From Acidobacteriota bacterium (lineage in GTDB: Bacteria > Acidobacteriota > Terriglobia > Bryobacterales > UBA6623), in contig JAQCLD010000004.1 in NCBI GenBank assembly GCA_027592785.1, forward strand, positions 21,798 to 85,797: a stretch of DNA of 64,000 nucleotides, in the 5' to 3' direction. Under the pieces are notes generated by a model, which did no database searches, was not told the origin of the DNA, and worked only from the letters and a program-made list of their open reading frames with translations. Made by a program: the position numbers and the translations under genes. Below, piece after piece: positions 32,483 to 41,676 of the stretch; within the stretch, counting starts at the first letter, position 1, and every line of letters begins with the position of its first letter.

Positions 32483-35113
32483 CTACCGGATCTCGATCGT
32501 CACCGAATTGGTGCGAATTCCGTCCACGACGAGATAGACCTCGACGACGCCGGCGCCGGAGAGAGAGTCGGGGATCTGGACGTTCACTTGGTCGAGACCG
32601 ACGAACTGGGATTGGGCTGCAAAGCCGACGACCGAGGCCGGCAGGCCGTTGATGAATGCTTGAACCGATGAGGAGCCGCGGATTCCCGAGCCAAACAGCA
32701 GGACGACGACAGGGTCCTGGCCATTGCCGACCGATACAGGGACCGTGCGGTGTTGACCGTCGCTGAATGCCGTCACGGTGACCGGTGTTTGGGTTGAGTT
32801 GGGAGCGACGCGCACGGCCACTGCGGCTGCTGGGCCTTCGCCGGCGCCTGCACTGGCGAACAGGCCGGGATTGACTGCGACGATTTGTATCTCCACGGTA
32901 GCTTCGGAGCCGTCGCTGAAGTGAACGATGAGCGTAGCGGCGCCAGGCGAGGAAGCGCCCGGCACCTCGAAGTTGATTTGACCGGGGCTGACGAAGAAAA
33001 GCGCGGCGGTCCGTTCGACTCCGAGGCCGTCTTTGACGCGGATAGATGCGCCCGCCAAGTCTAACGGGAGCGGAATCGCTTGGGCTACCTCAACACTTTC
33101 AGCAAAGGCGCTGCCGAAGACGGAAGTGATCTGTCCAGGGGCGAGTCCCCCGCCCCGGAAGTTGGCGCCATGAACGATCGCCGTGGGGTCCAACTTAAGG
33201 CGCGAACTGGGGCTCCAGGTGAGGCCATGGTCGGTGCTCTTGTAGAGTCCAGCACCCCGTGTCGCGGCGTAAGCGACGCCGTTGGCGGCAAAGACTTGGC
33301 GCACGCTTTGTGCGGGGAATCCTTGGGTTGAAGCCTGCCAGTTATCGCCGTAATCGCTGCTGCGGTAGACGCCGAATTCGGTAGCGACCAGCAGGTTCGC
33401 GGGAGCGTCAGGGGCGATCGCCAGGGAGCCGACGGTCACAGCGCCGTCGTTGGGTAAGCCGGAGTTGGCGGTTAAGAACAGGAACGCATCGGGTGTCGTT
33501 CGCAACAAGCCGAGCCCCTGAGTTCCGATATAGATTCGTTGCGAGTCGGTAGGGTCGACTTCAATCCAGCGCAGCGGGAACTCGTAGAAGTCGAATAGGT
33601 CAAAGTTTACGCCGCCATCGAGGCTAACCCAAAGGGACCAAGTTCCATTCAGGAATCCGATGGCCCAAACCGCGTTCGGCTGAGACCGATCCCAGGTGAA
33701 GTCCAAGATACTTCGTTGTGAGATTGGCGCGAACTGTTCGCCCCCAAACGTCTGCGCACCATCGACGGACCACAGATAACTCACGCGGTTCTGGAATGGC
33801 CCGGTGCTCCCGCCGATCAGCAGGCTCTGGCCGTTCGATGGGTCGATGGCTATAGTCCTCACGTCGCGGCTCATTGGCGAAACGGTCCAGTTGGCGCCGC
33901 CATCGATGGATCGCGAAAACAAACCAAACAGCGTATCTGACGGTTCCACCGATCCGGCATAAAGTTTGCTGGCGTCCTGCGGATCGACGGCCAGCACGGT
34001 GTCGCTGGCGTGGAAGTAGCCGGCGCCTGAGTCGTTCCAGGTTAGGCCTCCGTCTGACGACTTGAACAGACCACCGCTGCCCAACGCGGCCCACACGGTC
34101 TGGCTATCGCTGGGGCTGATGGCTAGAGCGCGAACCGTCGATGCGTTGAGCCCCGTCGAACTGAGCGCCCAGGTCGCGCCTTGATCGGAGGTGGCGAACA
34201 CGCCCGTGCCGTCGAATCCAGCAAGGAAACGGCCGGGCTCGGAGGGAATGGCGGCGAGTGTAGAACCAGGACCGACAGGCAGGCCCTGCTCTCCTGACCA
34301 AGACTGACCGCGATTCTCGCTCCGAAGTAAACCAAAATCTTGAGTAAACGCCAGCAAATGATTGGAATCACTCGGGTCTACACCGATTGCCGCAATGGAT
34401 GCTTCAGCAAGGCCTGTGACCAAGGTGATGGTGGAGCCCTGGGGGCTCAGAAATAGGAGGCCTCGATTCGACGCGAAGTAAATGCGCTCGGCGTCGCTTG
34501 GGTCAAATGCAATTCGCGAGAAAAAGACGTTGGCGGCCGCGTTGGTCGTCCAGGACGCTCCGCCGTCGGAACTCCGCAGAACCACTTCTACACCCGCTGC
34601 AGCAACGAACTGCGGATCGGCAGGTGAAAACTCAATCGCTACAACAAAGGAGCTCGGAAGTGGCCCCCCTGGCGACGCCCAGGTCGTACCGCCATCGGTC
34701 GAGCGGTAGATGCCGGCGCTCGTTGAGGCCAGAACCGTCAGCGGATCATCAGGCTTAACCGCCACGGACAGGACCGTGGCGCCTTCGAAGACATCGGTCG
34801 TTTGGCTCCAAACTCCGCCATTCACTGAGAGCCAGACGCCCTGAGCGCCCACTGCCGCGTAGAGTCTCCAACTCGGTCCATCCACTGAATTCACCGAGGT
34901 CGCCGGTAACCCGGCGCTGCGGTTGGCCCAAGTCCGGCCGCCGTCGGTGCTGCGGTAAACGCCGCCTACCGTGGCCGCGAAGACGACATTCGGCTGGGTG
35001 CGAACAACCAGCAGATCGTTCACCTGGGCGCCGGGAGGGCCGCTCTGGGCTTGGAGCAAAAGGCTAAAGAGTAATAACGCGCAGATCGGCGCGGGGAGAC
35101 GACGGATTGACAT
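32483..35113 (-). CDS. Secreted BNR/VPS10-like repeat protein with Solibacter-type C-terminal domain
   Basis: An 876-aa exported protein with a signal peptide (ICALLLFSLLLQAQS). Residues about 25-620 hold many sialidase/VPS10-type beta-propeller repeats with Asp-box patterns such as YRSTDGGRTWA, YRSTDGGTTWA and LRSSDGGASWT, so probably one or two propellers. From about 650 it has the domain APGQITSVFGSAFAE ... LFFVSPGQINFEVPG, abundant in Solibacter-related acidobacteria (TIGR03437). Asp boxes are structural and do not by themselves imply sialidase activity; a surface adhesin or glycan-binding role is equally possible. Transcribed divergently from the 65-aa ORF at 35296. Confidence 0.85.
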   Translation of the reverse strand: MSIRRLPAPICALLLFSLLLQAQSGPPGAQVNDLLVVRTQPNVVFAATVGGVYRSTDGGRTWANRSAGLPATSVNSVDGPSWRLYAAVGAQGVWLSVNGGVWSQTTDVFEGATVLSVAVKPDDPLTVLASTSAGIYRSTDGGTTWASPGGPLPSSFVVAIEFSPADPQFVAAAGVEVVLRSSDGGASWTTNAAANVFFSRIAFDPSDAERIYFASNRGLLFLSPQGSTITLVTGLAEASIAAIGVDPSDSNHLLAFTQDFGLLRSENRGQSWSGEQGLPVGPGSTLAAIPSEPGRFLAGFDGTGVFATSDQGATWALSSTGLNASTVRALAISPSDSQTVWAALGSGGLFKSSDGGLTWNDSGAGYFHASDTVLAVDPQDASKLYAGSVEPSDTLFGLFSRSIDGGANWTVSPMSRDVRTIAIDPSNGQSLLIGGSTGPFQNRVSYLWSVDGAQTFGGEQFAPISQRSILDFTWDRSQPNAVWAIGFLNGTWSLWVSLDGGVNFDLFDFYEFPLRWIEVDPTDSQRIYIGTQGLGLLRTTPDAFLFLTANSGLPNDGAVTVGSLAIAPDAPANLLVATEFGVYRSSDYGDNWQASTQGFPAQSVRQVFAANGVAYAATRGAGLYKSTDHGLTWSPSSRLKLDPTAIVHGANFRGGGLAPGQITSVFGSAFAESVEVAQAIPLPLDLAGASIRVKDGLGVERTAALFFVSPGQINFEVPGASSPGAATLIVHFSDGSEATVEIQIVAVNPGLFASAGAGEGPAAAVAVRVAPNSTQTPVTVTAFSDGQHRTVPVSVGNGQDPVVVLLFGSGIRGSSSVQAFINGLPASVVGFAAQSQFVGLDQVNVQIPDSLSGAGVVEVYLVVDGIRTNSVTIEIR

Positions 35114-35295
35114 GTTGATTGAACGGCTAATCGAAGCTTGGCGGCCAAGTGTTAGACGGCGCGGGACGTGAAAGAATTACACGGTTGTGCGGCTCATGAG
35201 TAAAATCTTCCACACCGTATCGTGGCTCACAATGCCGTAAGTCACAGAAAACAAATATTATTGGAAACGGAGAAAGGATTGCTTACGCGTAAAGC

Positions 35296-35493
35296 ATGAA
35301 ACTGTTCGGGTTGACCAACCACGGCCTAGCAGCCATCGGTCTTCTCACCCTAGCTCTCTGGGGAGTCTTGTGGGCGGAGCATTCGCTCAATCAACGCACC
35401 CAAGAGAACTACCAAGATCTAATGCGCGAGTGGCCTTCTTCGCCGGCTCATAACTCTACACCGGACGCTCTTGACGCCGGCTCAGTCGGCTAA
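35296..35493 (+). CDS. Small single-helix membrane protein, hypothetical
   Basis: A 65-aa ORF with a hydrophobic helix (LAAIGLLTLALWGVLWAE) and a charged, acidic tail (QRTQENYQDLMREW). ATG 35296 is preceded by GAAAGG at suboptimal spacing. It fills an otherwise empty 368-bp gap between diverging and converging genes, and its 3' end overlaps that of the PLP enzyme gene by 12 bases. I recognise no family; the membrane-helix plus polar-tail layout supports it as a gene only moderately. Confidence 0.5.
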   Translation: MKLFGLTNHGLAAIGLLTLALWGVLWAEHSLNQRTQENYQDLMREWPSSPAHNSTPDALDAGSVG

Positions 35494-36444
35494 GACCAAC
35501 TTCCCGAAATCCGTCGCAGAGAGGTTGCCGCCACTCAGGACCAATACGAGTGATCCGTCGCCGGTAGCCTGACCTTCTAAAGACGCAGCAACGCCCACAG
35601 AACCGCCCGGTTCGCCAACCAGTTTCTCGACTCCCCATAAATAGTTCACAGCCCGGGCAATCGACTCTTCTGACACCAGCAGGACGCCCTCCACGGTCGC
35701 TTTGATTAGACGAAAAGTTAGAGCGCCGGGCTTGGCCACCGTTAAGGCGTCCGCGAGCGAGGGGCCAGGGACGATCTCCGTCGGCTCGCCCGCCTGCAAG
35801 GAGCGCTGCATCGAAGGATTCTTTTCGGGTTGCACGCCGTAGACGCGGCAGTTTGGTCTTTCGGTCTTGACCACCGAAGCGATCCCCGAAATCAAACCGC
35901 CTCCGCTGACAGGGCACAGGATTGTGAAGTCGCCTGGCAACTGCTCGAGCAGTTCCAAACCGATTGTGCCGTCTCCGGCGATCGTGTTCACAGCATCATA
36001 GGGATGCAGCAGGAGTCGTCCCGTTTCACGCTCGATGCGCTGGGTCGTCTCCCAGCGAGAAGCGTAGGAGTCGTCGCAAAGGACGACTTCCGCTCCCAAC
36101 TCCTCGGTGCGCTGCCGCTTATATGCCGACGCGGAGCGCATCATCACAATTTGCGCGCTCAGGCCGTATTCCCGCGCCGCCCAAGCCACTGCCTGAGCGA
36201 AGTTGCCTGACGACGATGTGACGATGCCTTTTGCCTTGGCCTGCGCGAAGTCGGCCAGCACGGCATTGAGCGCCGGACGAACCTTGAAAGACCCAGTCGG
36301 ATTACGCGACTCCAGCTTGATGTAGACTGGACGCCGCAACCGCTCACTCAGCTCATGGCTGTGCAGCAGCGGCGTCGGCTGCAGCTTCGGCGCTATGCGT
36401 TCGCGGGCTGTACGGGCCTCAACAAGTATCTCCGGCGGCGTCAG
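35482..36444 (-). CDS. Threonine/serine dehydratase or serine racemase-like PLP enzyme, probable CTG start
   Basis: The track ORF begins at TTG 36339, but the frame is open upstream and encodes the family N-terminus: PPEILVEARTARERI, then QPTPLLHSHELS. No ATG, GTG or TTG exists there; CTG 36444 has AGGGAG seven bases upstream and lies two bases after the msrP stop. With that start the protein is 320 aa, the normal length. PLP lysine motif KLESRNPTGSFKVR, phosphate-binding SSSGNFAQ and SGGGLISGI are intact. It should remove ammonia from hydroxy-amino acids or racemise serine; no ACT regulatory domain is present, as in the catabolic form. Confidence 0.82.
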   Translation of the reverse strand: MTPPEILVEARTARERIAPKLQPTPLLHSHELSERLRRPVYIKLESRNPTGSFKVRPALNAVLADFAQAKAKGIVTSSSGNFAQAVAWAAREYGLSAQIVMMRSASAYKRQRTEELGAEVVLCDDSYASRWETTQRIERETGRLLLHPYDAVNTIAGDGTIGLELLEQLPGDFTILCPVSGGGLISGIASVVKTERPNCRVYGVQPEKNPSMQRSLQAGEPTEIVPGPSLADALTVAKPGALTFRLIKATVEGVLLVSEESIARAVNYLWGVEKLVGEPGGSVGVAASLEGQATGDGSLVLVLSGGNLSATDFGKLVLAD

Positions 36445-36445
36445 G

Positions 36446-37381
36446 CTAGAACTCCCTACCGCTATACATCGATCGCACGAACTCTTCGTAGCCGTTGTAC
36501 ATCAACGTCGGACGCAGCTCGCCGTTGGGGATGATGCGGTCTTGCGCCTGTGACCAACGGGGATGAGGCCGCTTGGGATTCACGTTGGAATACCAGCCGT
36601 ATTCGGCGCCGCCGATGTCGTTCCACAGCGTTCGCGGACGTTTGGATGTGAACTCGATTTCGACGATCGACTTGATGCTCTTGAGGCCGTACTTCCAAGG
36701 CGTGATCAGACGAATCGGAGCGCCGTTTTGCGGCGGTAGGGGTTTGCCGTAAATGCCGGTTACGAAGAGGGCCATCTCGTTCATGGCCTCTTTGATTTCC
36801 AATGCCTCGAAGTAGGGCCAAGGGTAGTGAGGCTGGCTCTCGATGCCGGGCATCTCAGCGGGACGATTGACCGTCACCATACGCATGAATTTCGCTTCTG
36901 GTTTGGGGTCGACTTCCTTGATCAAATGCGAAATCGGGAAGCCCGTCCAAGGCACGGCCATCGCCCAGGTCTCGACGCAACGGAAACGATATAGACGTTC
37001 TTCGAGCGGAAATTTGCGGACTAAGTCGTCGATGTCGTAGGTCTTGGGATTGTTGACCAAGCCTTTGACTTGCACCTTCCAAGGCTCGGAGTTGAAGCCG
37101 CGGGCCACGTCTTTGACGCGAGCTTTGTCTAGGGTGAACTCGTAATAGTTGTTGTAGCCGGTAGCGTCCGCCTCGGGCGTGAGCGGTCTATCGAGCGTGT
37201 ATTTGGGGTTGCGCTCGGCCGGATAGAGATCGGGAGCCACGGCCGCAAGAGCCTGACTCGCCAGAGCCTCCATGCCGAGGAAGCCCAGGCCTTGGATGAT
37301 CTGCCGGCGCCGGAGATAAACGGACTCGTCGGTCGCCTCACGTTCGGGAATCTCCCAACCTTGCGGCTTCTTGATCAACAT
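36446..37381 (-). CDS. msrP: MsrP (YedY) periplasmic methionine-sulfoxide reductase catalytic subunit
   Basis: A 311-aa molybdopterin enzyme that repairs oxidised methionines in periplasmic proteins. It has a twin-arginine-type signal (LRRRQIIQGLGFLG, near residue 23) and the molybdenum-ligand Cys in RFRCVETWAMAVPWTG, followed by IRLITPWKYGLKSIKSI. Length matches E. coli MsrP. The haem membrane subunit gene msrQ is not adjacent, so electrons may come from another quinol-linked protein. The downstream PLP enzyme gene follows after one base and its ribosome site lies within msrP, implying co-translation. Start ATG 37381. Confidence 0.93.
   Translation of the reverse strand: MLIKKPQGWEIPEREATDESVYLRRRQIIQGLGFLGMEALASQALAAVAPDLYPAERNPKYTLDRPLTPEADATGYNNYYEFTLDKARVKDVARGFNSEPWKVQVKGLVNNPKTYDIDDLVRKFPLEERLYRFRCVETWAMAVPWTGFPISHLIKEVDPKPEAKFMRMVTVNRPAEMPGIESQPHYPWPYFEALEIKEAMNEMALFVTGIYGKPLPPQNGAPIRLITPWKYGLKSIKSIVEIEFTSKRPRTLWNDIGGAEYGWYSNVNPKRPHPRWSQAQDRIIPNGELRPTLMYNGYEEFVRSMYSGREF
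36452..36457 (-). promoter_or_regulatory. Shine-Dalgarno sequence supporting the CTG start
   Basis: AGGGAG on the minus strand, seven bases before CTG 36444 and inside the last codons of msrP. It is the reason for choosing the CTG. Confidence 0.55.
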
Positions 37382-37447
37382 CGGCTAATCTCCTACAGTC
37401 CAGATTATAAGACACCTCCCGCAGGCTACCGAGGTACAACAGAAGTC

Positions 37448-37675
37448 GTGAAGTTCTCCGAATTGCTGAAAGAGGCCATCCTGAGCGCCGAGGCGGTGCT
37501 CACTGATAAACAGGCGGCAGCCGTGCAAGACTCCATTCTGGAGTTTTTGGATGCCTGGATCGCCATCCACGAGCCTGATCAGCCCGACGACGGCAAAGTC
37601 GATCCGCAACGGGCACTGGTGTTGATGCTCATGGAAGAACTCGCCGACCGGGTGGAGATCCCCATCGTTAGCTAG
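37448..37675 (+). CDS. Small acidic helical protein, hypothetical
   Basis: The track ORF begins at 37292 inside msrP, but coding character begins at GTG 37448 (VKFSELLKEAILSAEAVLT), giving 75 aa. The protein is amphipathic and acidic with helical segments (AAVQDSILEFLDAWIAIHE, ALVLMLMEELADRVEIPI). I recognise no family. It lies two bases before the MDR dehydrogenase gene, so the pair is co-transcribed, diverging from msrP. No clear Shine-Dalgarno sequence, hence moderate confidence. Confidence 0.55.
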   Translation: MKFSELLKEAILSAEAVLTDKQAAAVQDSILEFLDAWIAIHEPDQPDDGKVDPQRALVLMLMEELADRVEIPIVS

Positions 37676-37677
37676 CT

Positions 37678-39090
37678 ATGCCTGTATCGTTCGACACTCT
37701 CGAATACACCGCTTCCGGCGCGCTCGAACCCGTGCAACTTGGCTATGACGGCGACGAAAATCGCGGCTGGACGATCACCCGCAACGGATCTCGCTGGCTA
37801 GAGCTCGGTGCCGGTTACCGGCTCATGCGAAGCGCTGCCTGCGGCGTGTGTTCGACGGATTTGGCCAGACGTTTCCTGCCCTTCCCGCTGCCGCAGGTCA
37901 CTGGACACGAGGTCATCGCGCTCGACGACAACGGGGATCGCTTCGCCATCGACATCAACGCCTCGCACCGCGCTCGTCAGATCGAGACAGACTGCCCATT
38001 CTGCCGCAGCGGACTAGCGAACCACTGCCCGGACCGGCTCGTCCTAGGCATCCACGATCTTCCCGGCGGCTTCGCGCCGTGGTTCTTGTCCCCGGTTGGC
38101 GCGCTACGGCGGATTCCATCCTCTGTTCCAACCGACAATGCCGTGCTGATCGAGCCGTTGGCGGCGGCGTTGAACGCGGTGCAGTCGATTGAGATCCGCG
38201 AAGGGGACCGCGTTGCCGTGCTGGGCCCGCGCAAACTTGGAATGTTGGTTGTGGCCACACTGGCCGAGCACCGGCGCCGCACGAACCTAGATTTCTCGAT
38301 TGCCGCGCTGGCTCGCCGTCCCGACTTGCTGCAACTGGCACGGAGCCTAGGCGCGGACACGTCGCTGGACGTTAGCGGCGAGCAGCCCGAATCACAATTT
38401 GAAGTGGTTATTGATTGCAGCGGCTCTCCTGCCGGCCTCGAGACTGCCCTGGCCGCGGCTACACGCGAAGTGCATCTGAAGTCTACGAATGGTCAGCCAG
38501 CGGCGGGTGTCGAGCAGCTCACCGAATTCGTCGTGGACGAGCTGGCCTTGGAGATGCTCTCGGTGAATGCGGTCGAGCAACTTAGCCCTGCAGCCGGCAG
38601 GGTTGCCGGCGTGGTGGCTTGGACGGCGCGGTCTGAGCCCCCTTCTTGGGTATCCGAATCCGCCGCCGTGATTCGAACTCGCAGTGTTGCCGAACTTGCC
38701 GAATCGCTTCGAAATCAACCTCCCAACGGCTTGCCCAAAGCCGATGCCGTGGTGGTCGATTCGCGGGAGGAGTTGGTACAGGCCATACGGCCAAGCGGCT
38801 TTGGGGCGTATTCTCCAGTGCGCCCGACCGGCACCATTTTCTATGCGGGGCGAGCGCCGGAAGGCGTGAGTCTACTGCAACATTTGCAGCAGAAGAAGCT
38901 ACGGCTGAGCAGTTCGCGTTGCGGCGACTTCGATGCCGCGATTGATTTGCTGACGTCGGACGACGCTTTGCGCGATCTCGGCGCACAGATGATTACCCAC
39001 TGCTTCCCAGCGGAGCGGTTGGCGGACGCCTTCGAAGCGGCGGCTGCCAAGGATTGCGTGAAGGCAGTCGTGACTCACGAGACTCCCTAG
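37678..39090 (+). CDS. Zinc-type medium-chain dehydrogenase (alcohol dehydrogenase-like), extended
   Basis: A 470-aa MDR-family oxidoreductase, about 120 residues longer than usual. The GroES-like part has the catalytic zinc ligands in CGVCSTD and TGHEV and a structural-zinc-like loop CPFCRSGLANHC. The Rossmann part is VAVLGPRKLGMLVVATL, with a proline and arginine disrupting the usual GxGxxG. After a normal-looking FEVVIDCSGS region, it continues with an Ala-rich second half (SSRCGDFDAAIDLL ... FPAERLADAFEAA) that resembles the end of the MDR fold; the extra length sits in between. Substrate unknown. ATG 37678. Confidence 0.78.
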   Translation: MPVSFDTLEYTASGALEPVQLGYDGDENRGWTITRNGSRWLELGAGYRLMRSAACGVCSTDLARRFLPFPLPQVTGHEVIALDDNGDRFAIDINASHRARQIETDCPFCRSGLANHCPDRLVLGIHDLPGGFAPWFLSPVGALRRIPSSVPTDNAVLIEPLAAALNAVQSIEIREGDRVAVLGPRKLGMLVVATLAEHRRRTNLDFSIAALARRPDLLQLARSLGADTSLDVSGEQPESQFEVVIDCSGSPAGLETALAAATREVHLKSTNGQPAAGVEQLTEFVVDELALEMLSVNAVEQLSPAAGRVAGVVAWTARSEPPSWVSESAAVIRTRSVAELAESLRNQPPNGLPKADAVVVDSREELVQAIRPSGFGAYSPVRPTGTIFYAGRAPEGVSLLQHLQQKKLRLSSSRCGDFDAAIDLLTSDDALRDLGAQMITHCFPAERLADAFEAAAAKDCVKAVVTHETP

Positions 39091-39098
39091 AATAAGAT

Positions 39099-39692
39099 TT
39101 GCGGCCCGCTGTCTTCATCGCTTCGCTTTTGTTGTGTCTGAACGCCTGTCAGCGTCGCGAGCCGCTGCCCAATTTCGCTTCAGTGCCGCCGTTTGCACTC
39201 ACTGCGCAAGATGGCCGATACGTGACAGACGAAGACTACCAGGGCCGGGTGTGGATTGCCGATTTCGTGTTCACCAATTGCCCTGGTCCCTGCCCGATGC
39301 TGACCTCGCACATGCGCGACGTCCAAGACTTGCTTGTTGAACGATCGTTGGATGTTCCGCTGGTGTCTTTCAGCGTGGATCCGGAAACGGATACGCCGGA
39401 AGTGTTGACCGAGTACGGCAAGACGTTCGGTGCTGACTTCACGCGCTGGGCTTTCTTAACCGGCGAGAAGCAGAAGATCTACGATTTGATCCTGCACGGG
39501 TTCCTGCTGGCTGTCAGCGACGGCGCCGTCTCATCGGAATATTCCGCCGGACCGGGCATTATCACCCACAGCACGCGCTTCGCACTGGTCGACCAGAACG
39601 GCGAAGTGCGTGGTTATTATCACGGCGAAGAGCCTACGGTCGCGGCTGAGATTGTGGCCGACGCAGAACGCTTATTGGCCAAGAGCCGTTAG
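39099..39692 (+). CDS. SCO1/SenC-like thioredoxin-fold lipoprotein
   Basis: A 197-aa protein anchored by a lipobox (LLLCLNACQ), starting at TTG 39099. It has the SCO family CxxxC copper site in TNCPGPCPMLTSHM, the distant conserved His in ITHSTRFALVD, and the SVDPETDTPEVL strand. SCO proteins deliver copper to the CuA site of cytochrome c oxidase or act as thiol-disulfide reductants; no cox genes are visible in this window. Eight bases follow the dehydrogenase stop, so the genes are probably linked. Confidence 0.9.
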   Translation: MRPAVFIASLLLCLNACQRREPLPNFASVPPFALTAQDGRYVTDEDYQGRVWIADFVFTNCPGPCPMLTSHMRDVQDLLVERSLDVPLVSFSVDPETDTPEVLTEYGKTFGADFTRWAFLTGEKQKIYDLILHGFLLAVSDGAVSSEYSAGPGIITHSTRFALVDQNGEVRGYYHGEEPTVAAEIVADAERLLAKSR

Positions 39693-39695
39693 CCA

Positions 39696-40457
39696 TTAAA
39701 TCACCGCCTCGTTGAAACTCTCGGGACGTTCTAGGTTTGCCAGGTGACCGGATCCCGGAATCTCAACGTACTGGGCGCCGGCAATCTTCGAAGACCACTA
39801 GCGAGCTTCAGCCGCTGTAGTGATGGCGTCTTCTTCTCCGCAAATCACTAGCGTAGGGACCTTGATCATCGAAAGCAGGTCGGTGCTGTCCCGACGGCTG
39901 CCGAGTGCGCTCAGCAGGTCGGCGACCACTTTCGGCGGGGCGGCTTCAATCATTTGGCGCACGTTGCCGGCGATTCTTTCGTCCGCCAGCTCCGCCGCAC
40001 CTACAAACTTCGGCAGTAGTTGTTTGGCTAACTCCGCTGAGCCGTTTTGCAACACGAAGTCGGCCGACTTTTGCCGCCCCGCTCTTGCATCGGCCGTATC
40101 CGCGGCAGGACGCGTATCGGCCAATAGCAACCCCAACAGGCGTTCAGGGAAGATCCGGGCGAAGGAGAAAGCGGCATAGCCGCCCATGGAGACGCCGCCC
40201 ACGATTGCCTTGTCGATCTTCAGCACGTCAAGCAAGCCCGCCGCGATGCGAGCCTGATCGTCTATACCGACCGGTCCTGGAGCCGATTGCCCCAAACCTG
40301 GAACGTCAAACAGGATTACCTTTGCGATCCGCGAGAAATCGCGCAACTGTACCTCAAACATCGTTTGGTTCAGGGGGAACGCGTGCATCAACAGCACGGG
40401 GGTTCCCTGGCCCTCGACGAAGTAACTAACTGCGCGGCCGCCGATTGTCGCTTGCAT
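39696..40457 (-). pseudogene. Alpha/beta hydrolase interrupted by an in-frame TAG before the catalytic His
   Basis: The track ORF (39798-40457) ends at TAG, yet the same frame continues WSSKIAGAQYVEIPGSGHLANLE to a TAA at 39696-39698, three bases from the convergent SCO gene. That tail is the expected end of the hydrolase fold and carries the catalytic His (PGSGHLANLE). Upstream are the oxyanion HG-like strand LLMHAFPLNQT, the nucleophile GGVSMGGYA and the acid CGEEDAI. Stopping at codon 220 would lose the triad. A single-base change would explain the TAG; sequencing error, decay or readthrough remain open. ATG 40457. Confidence 0.78.
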
Positions 40458-40486
40458 TGCTAAGTCAGTCTCCCGAAACTGGAGAC

Positions 40487-41620
40487 TTGGAATCTAGCAC
40501 GACCTACACTGGACTGTCCCCCGAGAGCGGTACGCCGATAGCGGTGACCGTCGCCGATGGCCTCATACGGAAGATAGAGCCGCAACCCGGGGCCTCGGTC
40601 GCCACTTGGATTTCGCCCGGCTGGATCGACCTGCAAGTCAACGGTTTCGCTGGCGTGGACTACAATTCCACGACAACGACGACGGAACAGATTGGCCGCT
40701 CGATTCAGGTGCAGCGCAAGACTGGCGTCACGCGCCTTCTACCCACTGTCATTACCGGCGACCTCGGCGAGATGGCGGCGTGCCTGGCGAACCTGGTGCG
40801 CGCCAAGGGTGAACTTGCTGAAGGCGCCTCGATCGCCGGCTTCCACGTGGAAGGCCCCTGGATCTCAGCGGAGGACGGGCCGCGCGGCGCTCACCCGCTG
40901 GAGCATGTGCGTCCCGCATCGGTCGAGGAATTCAAGAGGCTGCAAGACGCGGGGGCAGGCTTGGTACGGCTGTTGACCCTGGCGCCGGAGTCTACGGGAG
41001 CGCTGGCCTTGATCGAGTACGCGGCGGAATCGGGCGTGATTGTTTCGATCGGACATACCGGAGCGACAAACGAGCAGATTGACGACGCGGTGAGCGCGGG
41101 CGCCACGATGACGACGCATTTGGGCAACGGCGCCCATACGGTGTTGCCCAAGGGGAGCAACTACATCTTGCGGCAGATGGCCGACGATCGACTCTTCGCG
41201 GGGCTGATTGTCGACGGCATCCACCTGTCGCCCGAGTTCGTCAAGATCGCCGTACGAGCGAAAGGCCCCCAGCGGGCTTTCCTGGTGACTGACGCCGTCG
41301 CCCCTGCCGGATGCGAGCCGGGCTTGCATCAACTCGGTTCCCAACAGGTGCGCCTGTCGGCAGACGGCAGCGTACGGCTGCCCGATGGGCGCTTGTCGGG
41401 CTCGTCGTTGCGCATGGACGAAGCAGTCGAGAACGTCATGCGATTCGCCGGTATTGGCGTTGAACAAGCTGTGCGCATGGCCTCGGTGAACGCTGCCCAG
41501 GCGATTGCGCTGGAGGAGCGAAACGGCTTCCTCAATGTTGGAGATCCGGCGGAACTGGTCCTGTTTACACTCTCTGCTGAGGGCCGACTCGCCGTGACCG
41601 ATGTGGTCAGCCAAGAGTAA
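40487..41620 (+). CDS. nagA: N-acetylglucosamine-6-phosphate deacetylase
   Basis: An amidohydrolase-superfamily TIM barrel releasing acetate from GlcNAc-6-phosphate. Motifs: WIDLQVNGFAGVDYNS, GFHVEGPWIS (metal-binding Glu), SIGHTGATNEQ and HLGNGAH (metal-binding His), LVTDAVAPAG (catalytic Asp). The start is uncertain: no ATG occurs, and the track uses TTG 40445, which overlaps the divergent hydrolase; TTG 40487 is five codons before the first beta strand and avoids the overlap. Two GntP permeases follow, suggesting uptake and use of an amino sugar or sugar acid. Confidence 0.88.
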   Translation: MESSTTYTGLSPESGTPIAVTVADGLIRKIEPQPGASVATWISPGWIDLQVNGFAGVDYNSTTTTTEQIGRSIQVQRKTGVTRLLPTVITGDLGEMAACLANLVRAKGELAEGASIAGFHVEGPWISAEDGPRGAHPLEHVRPASVEEFKRLQDAGAGLVRLLTLAPESTGALALIEYAAESGVIVSIGHTGATNEQIDDAVSAGATMTTHLGNGAHTVLPKGSNYILRQMADDRLFAGLIVDGIHLSPEFVKIAVRAKGPQRAFLVTDAVAPAGCEPGLHQLGSQQVRLSADGSVRLPDGRLSGSSLRMDEAVENVMRFAGIGVEQAVRMASVNAAQAIALEERNGFLNVGDPAELVLFTLSAEGRLAVTDVVSQE

Positions 41621-41676
41621 TCCGCTCCGAATCTCAGCTATGATGGCCGTTCGCTGCTCAAAGCGACAGCCCCGCG

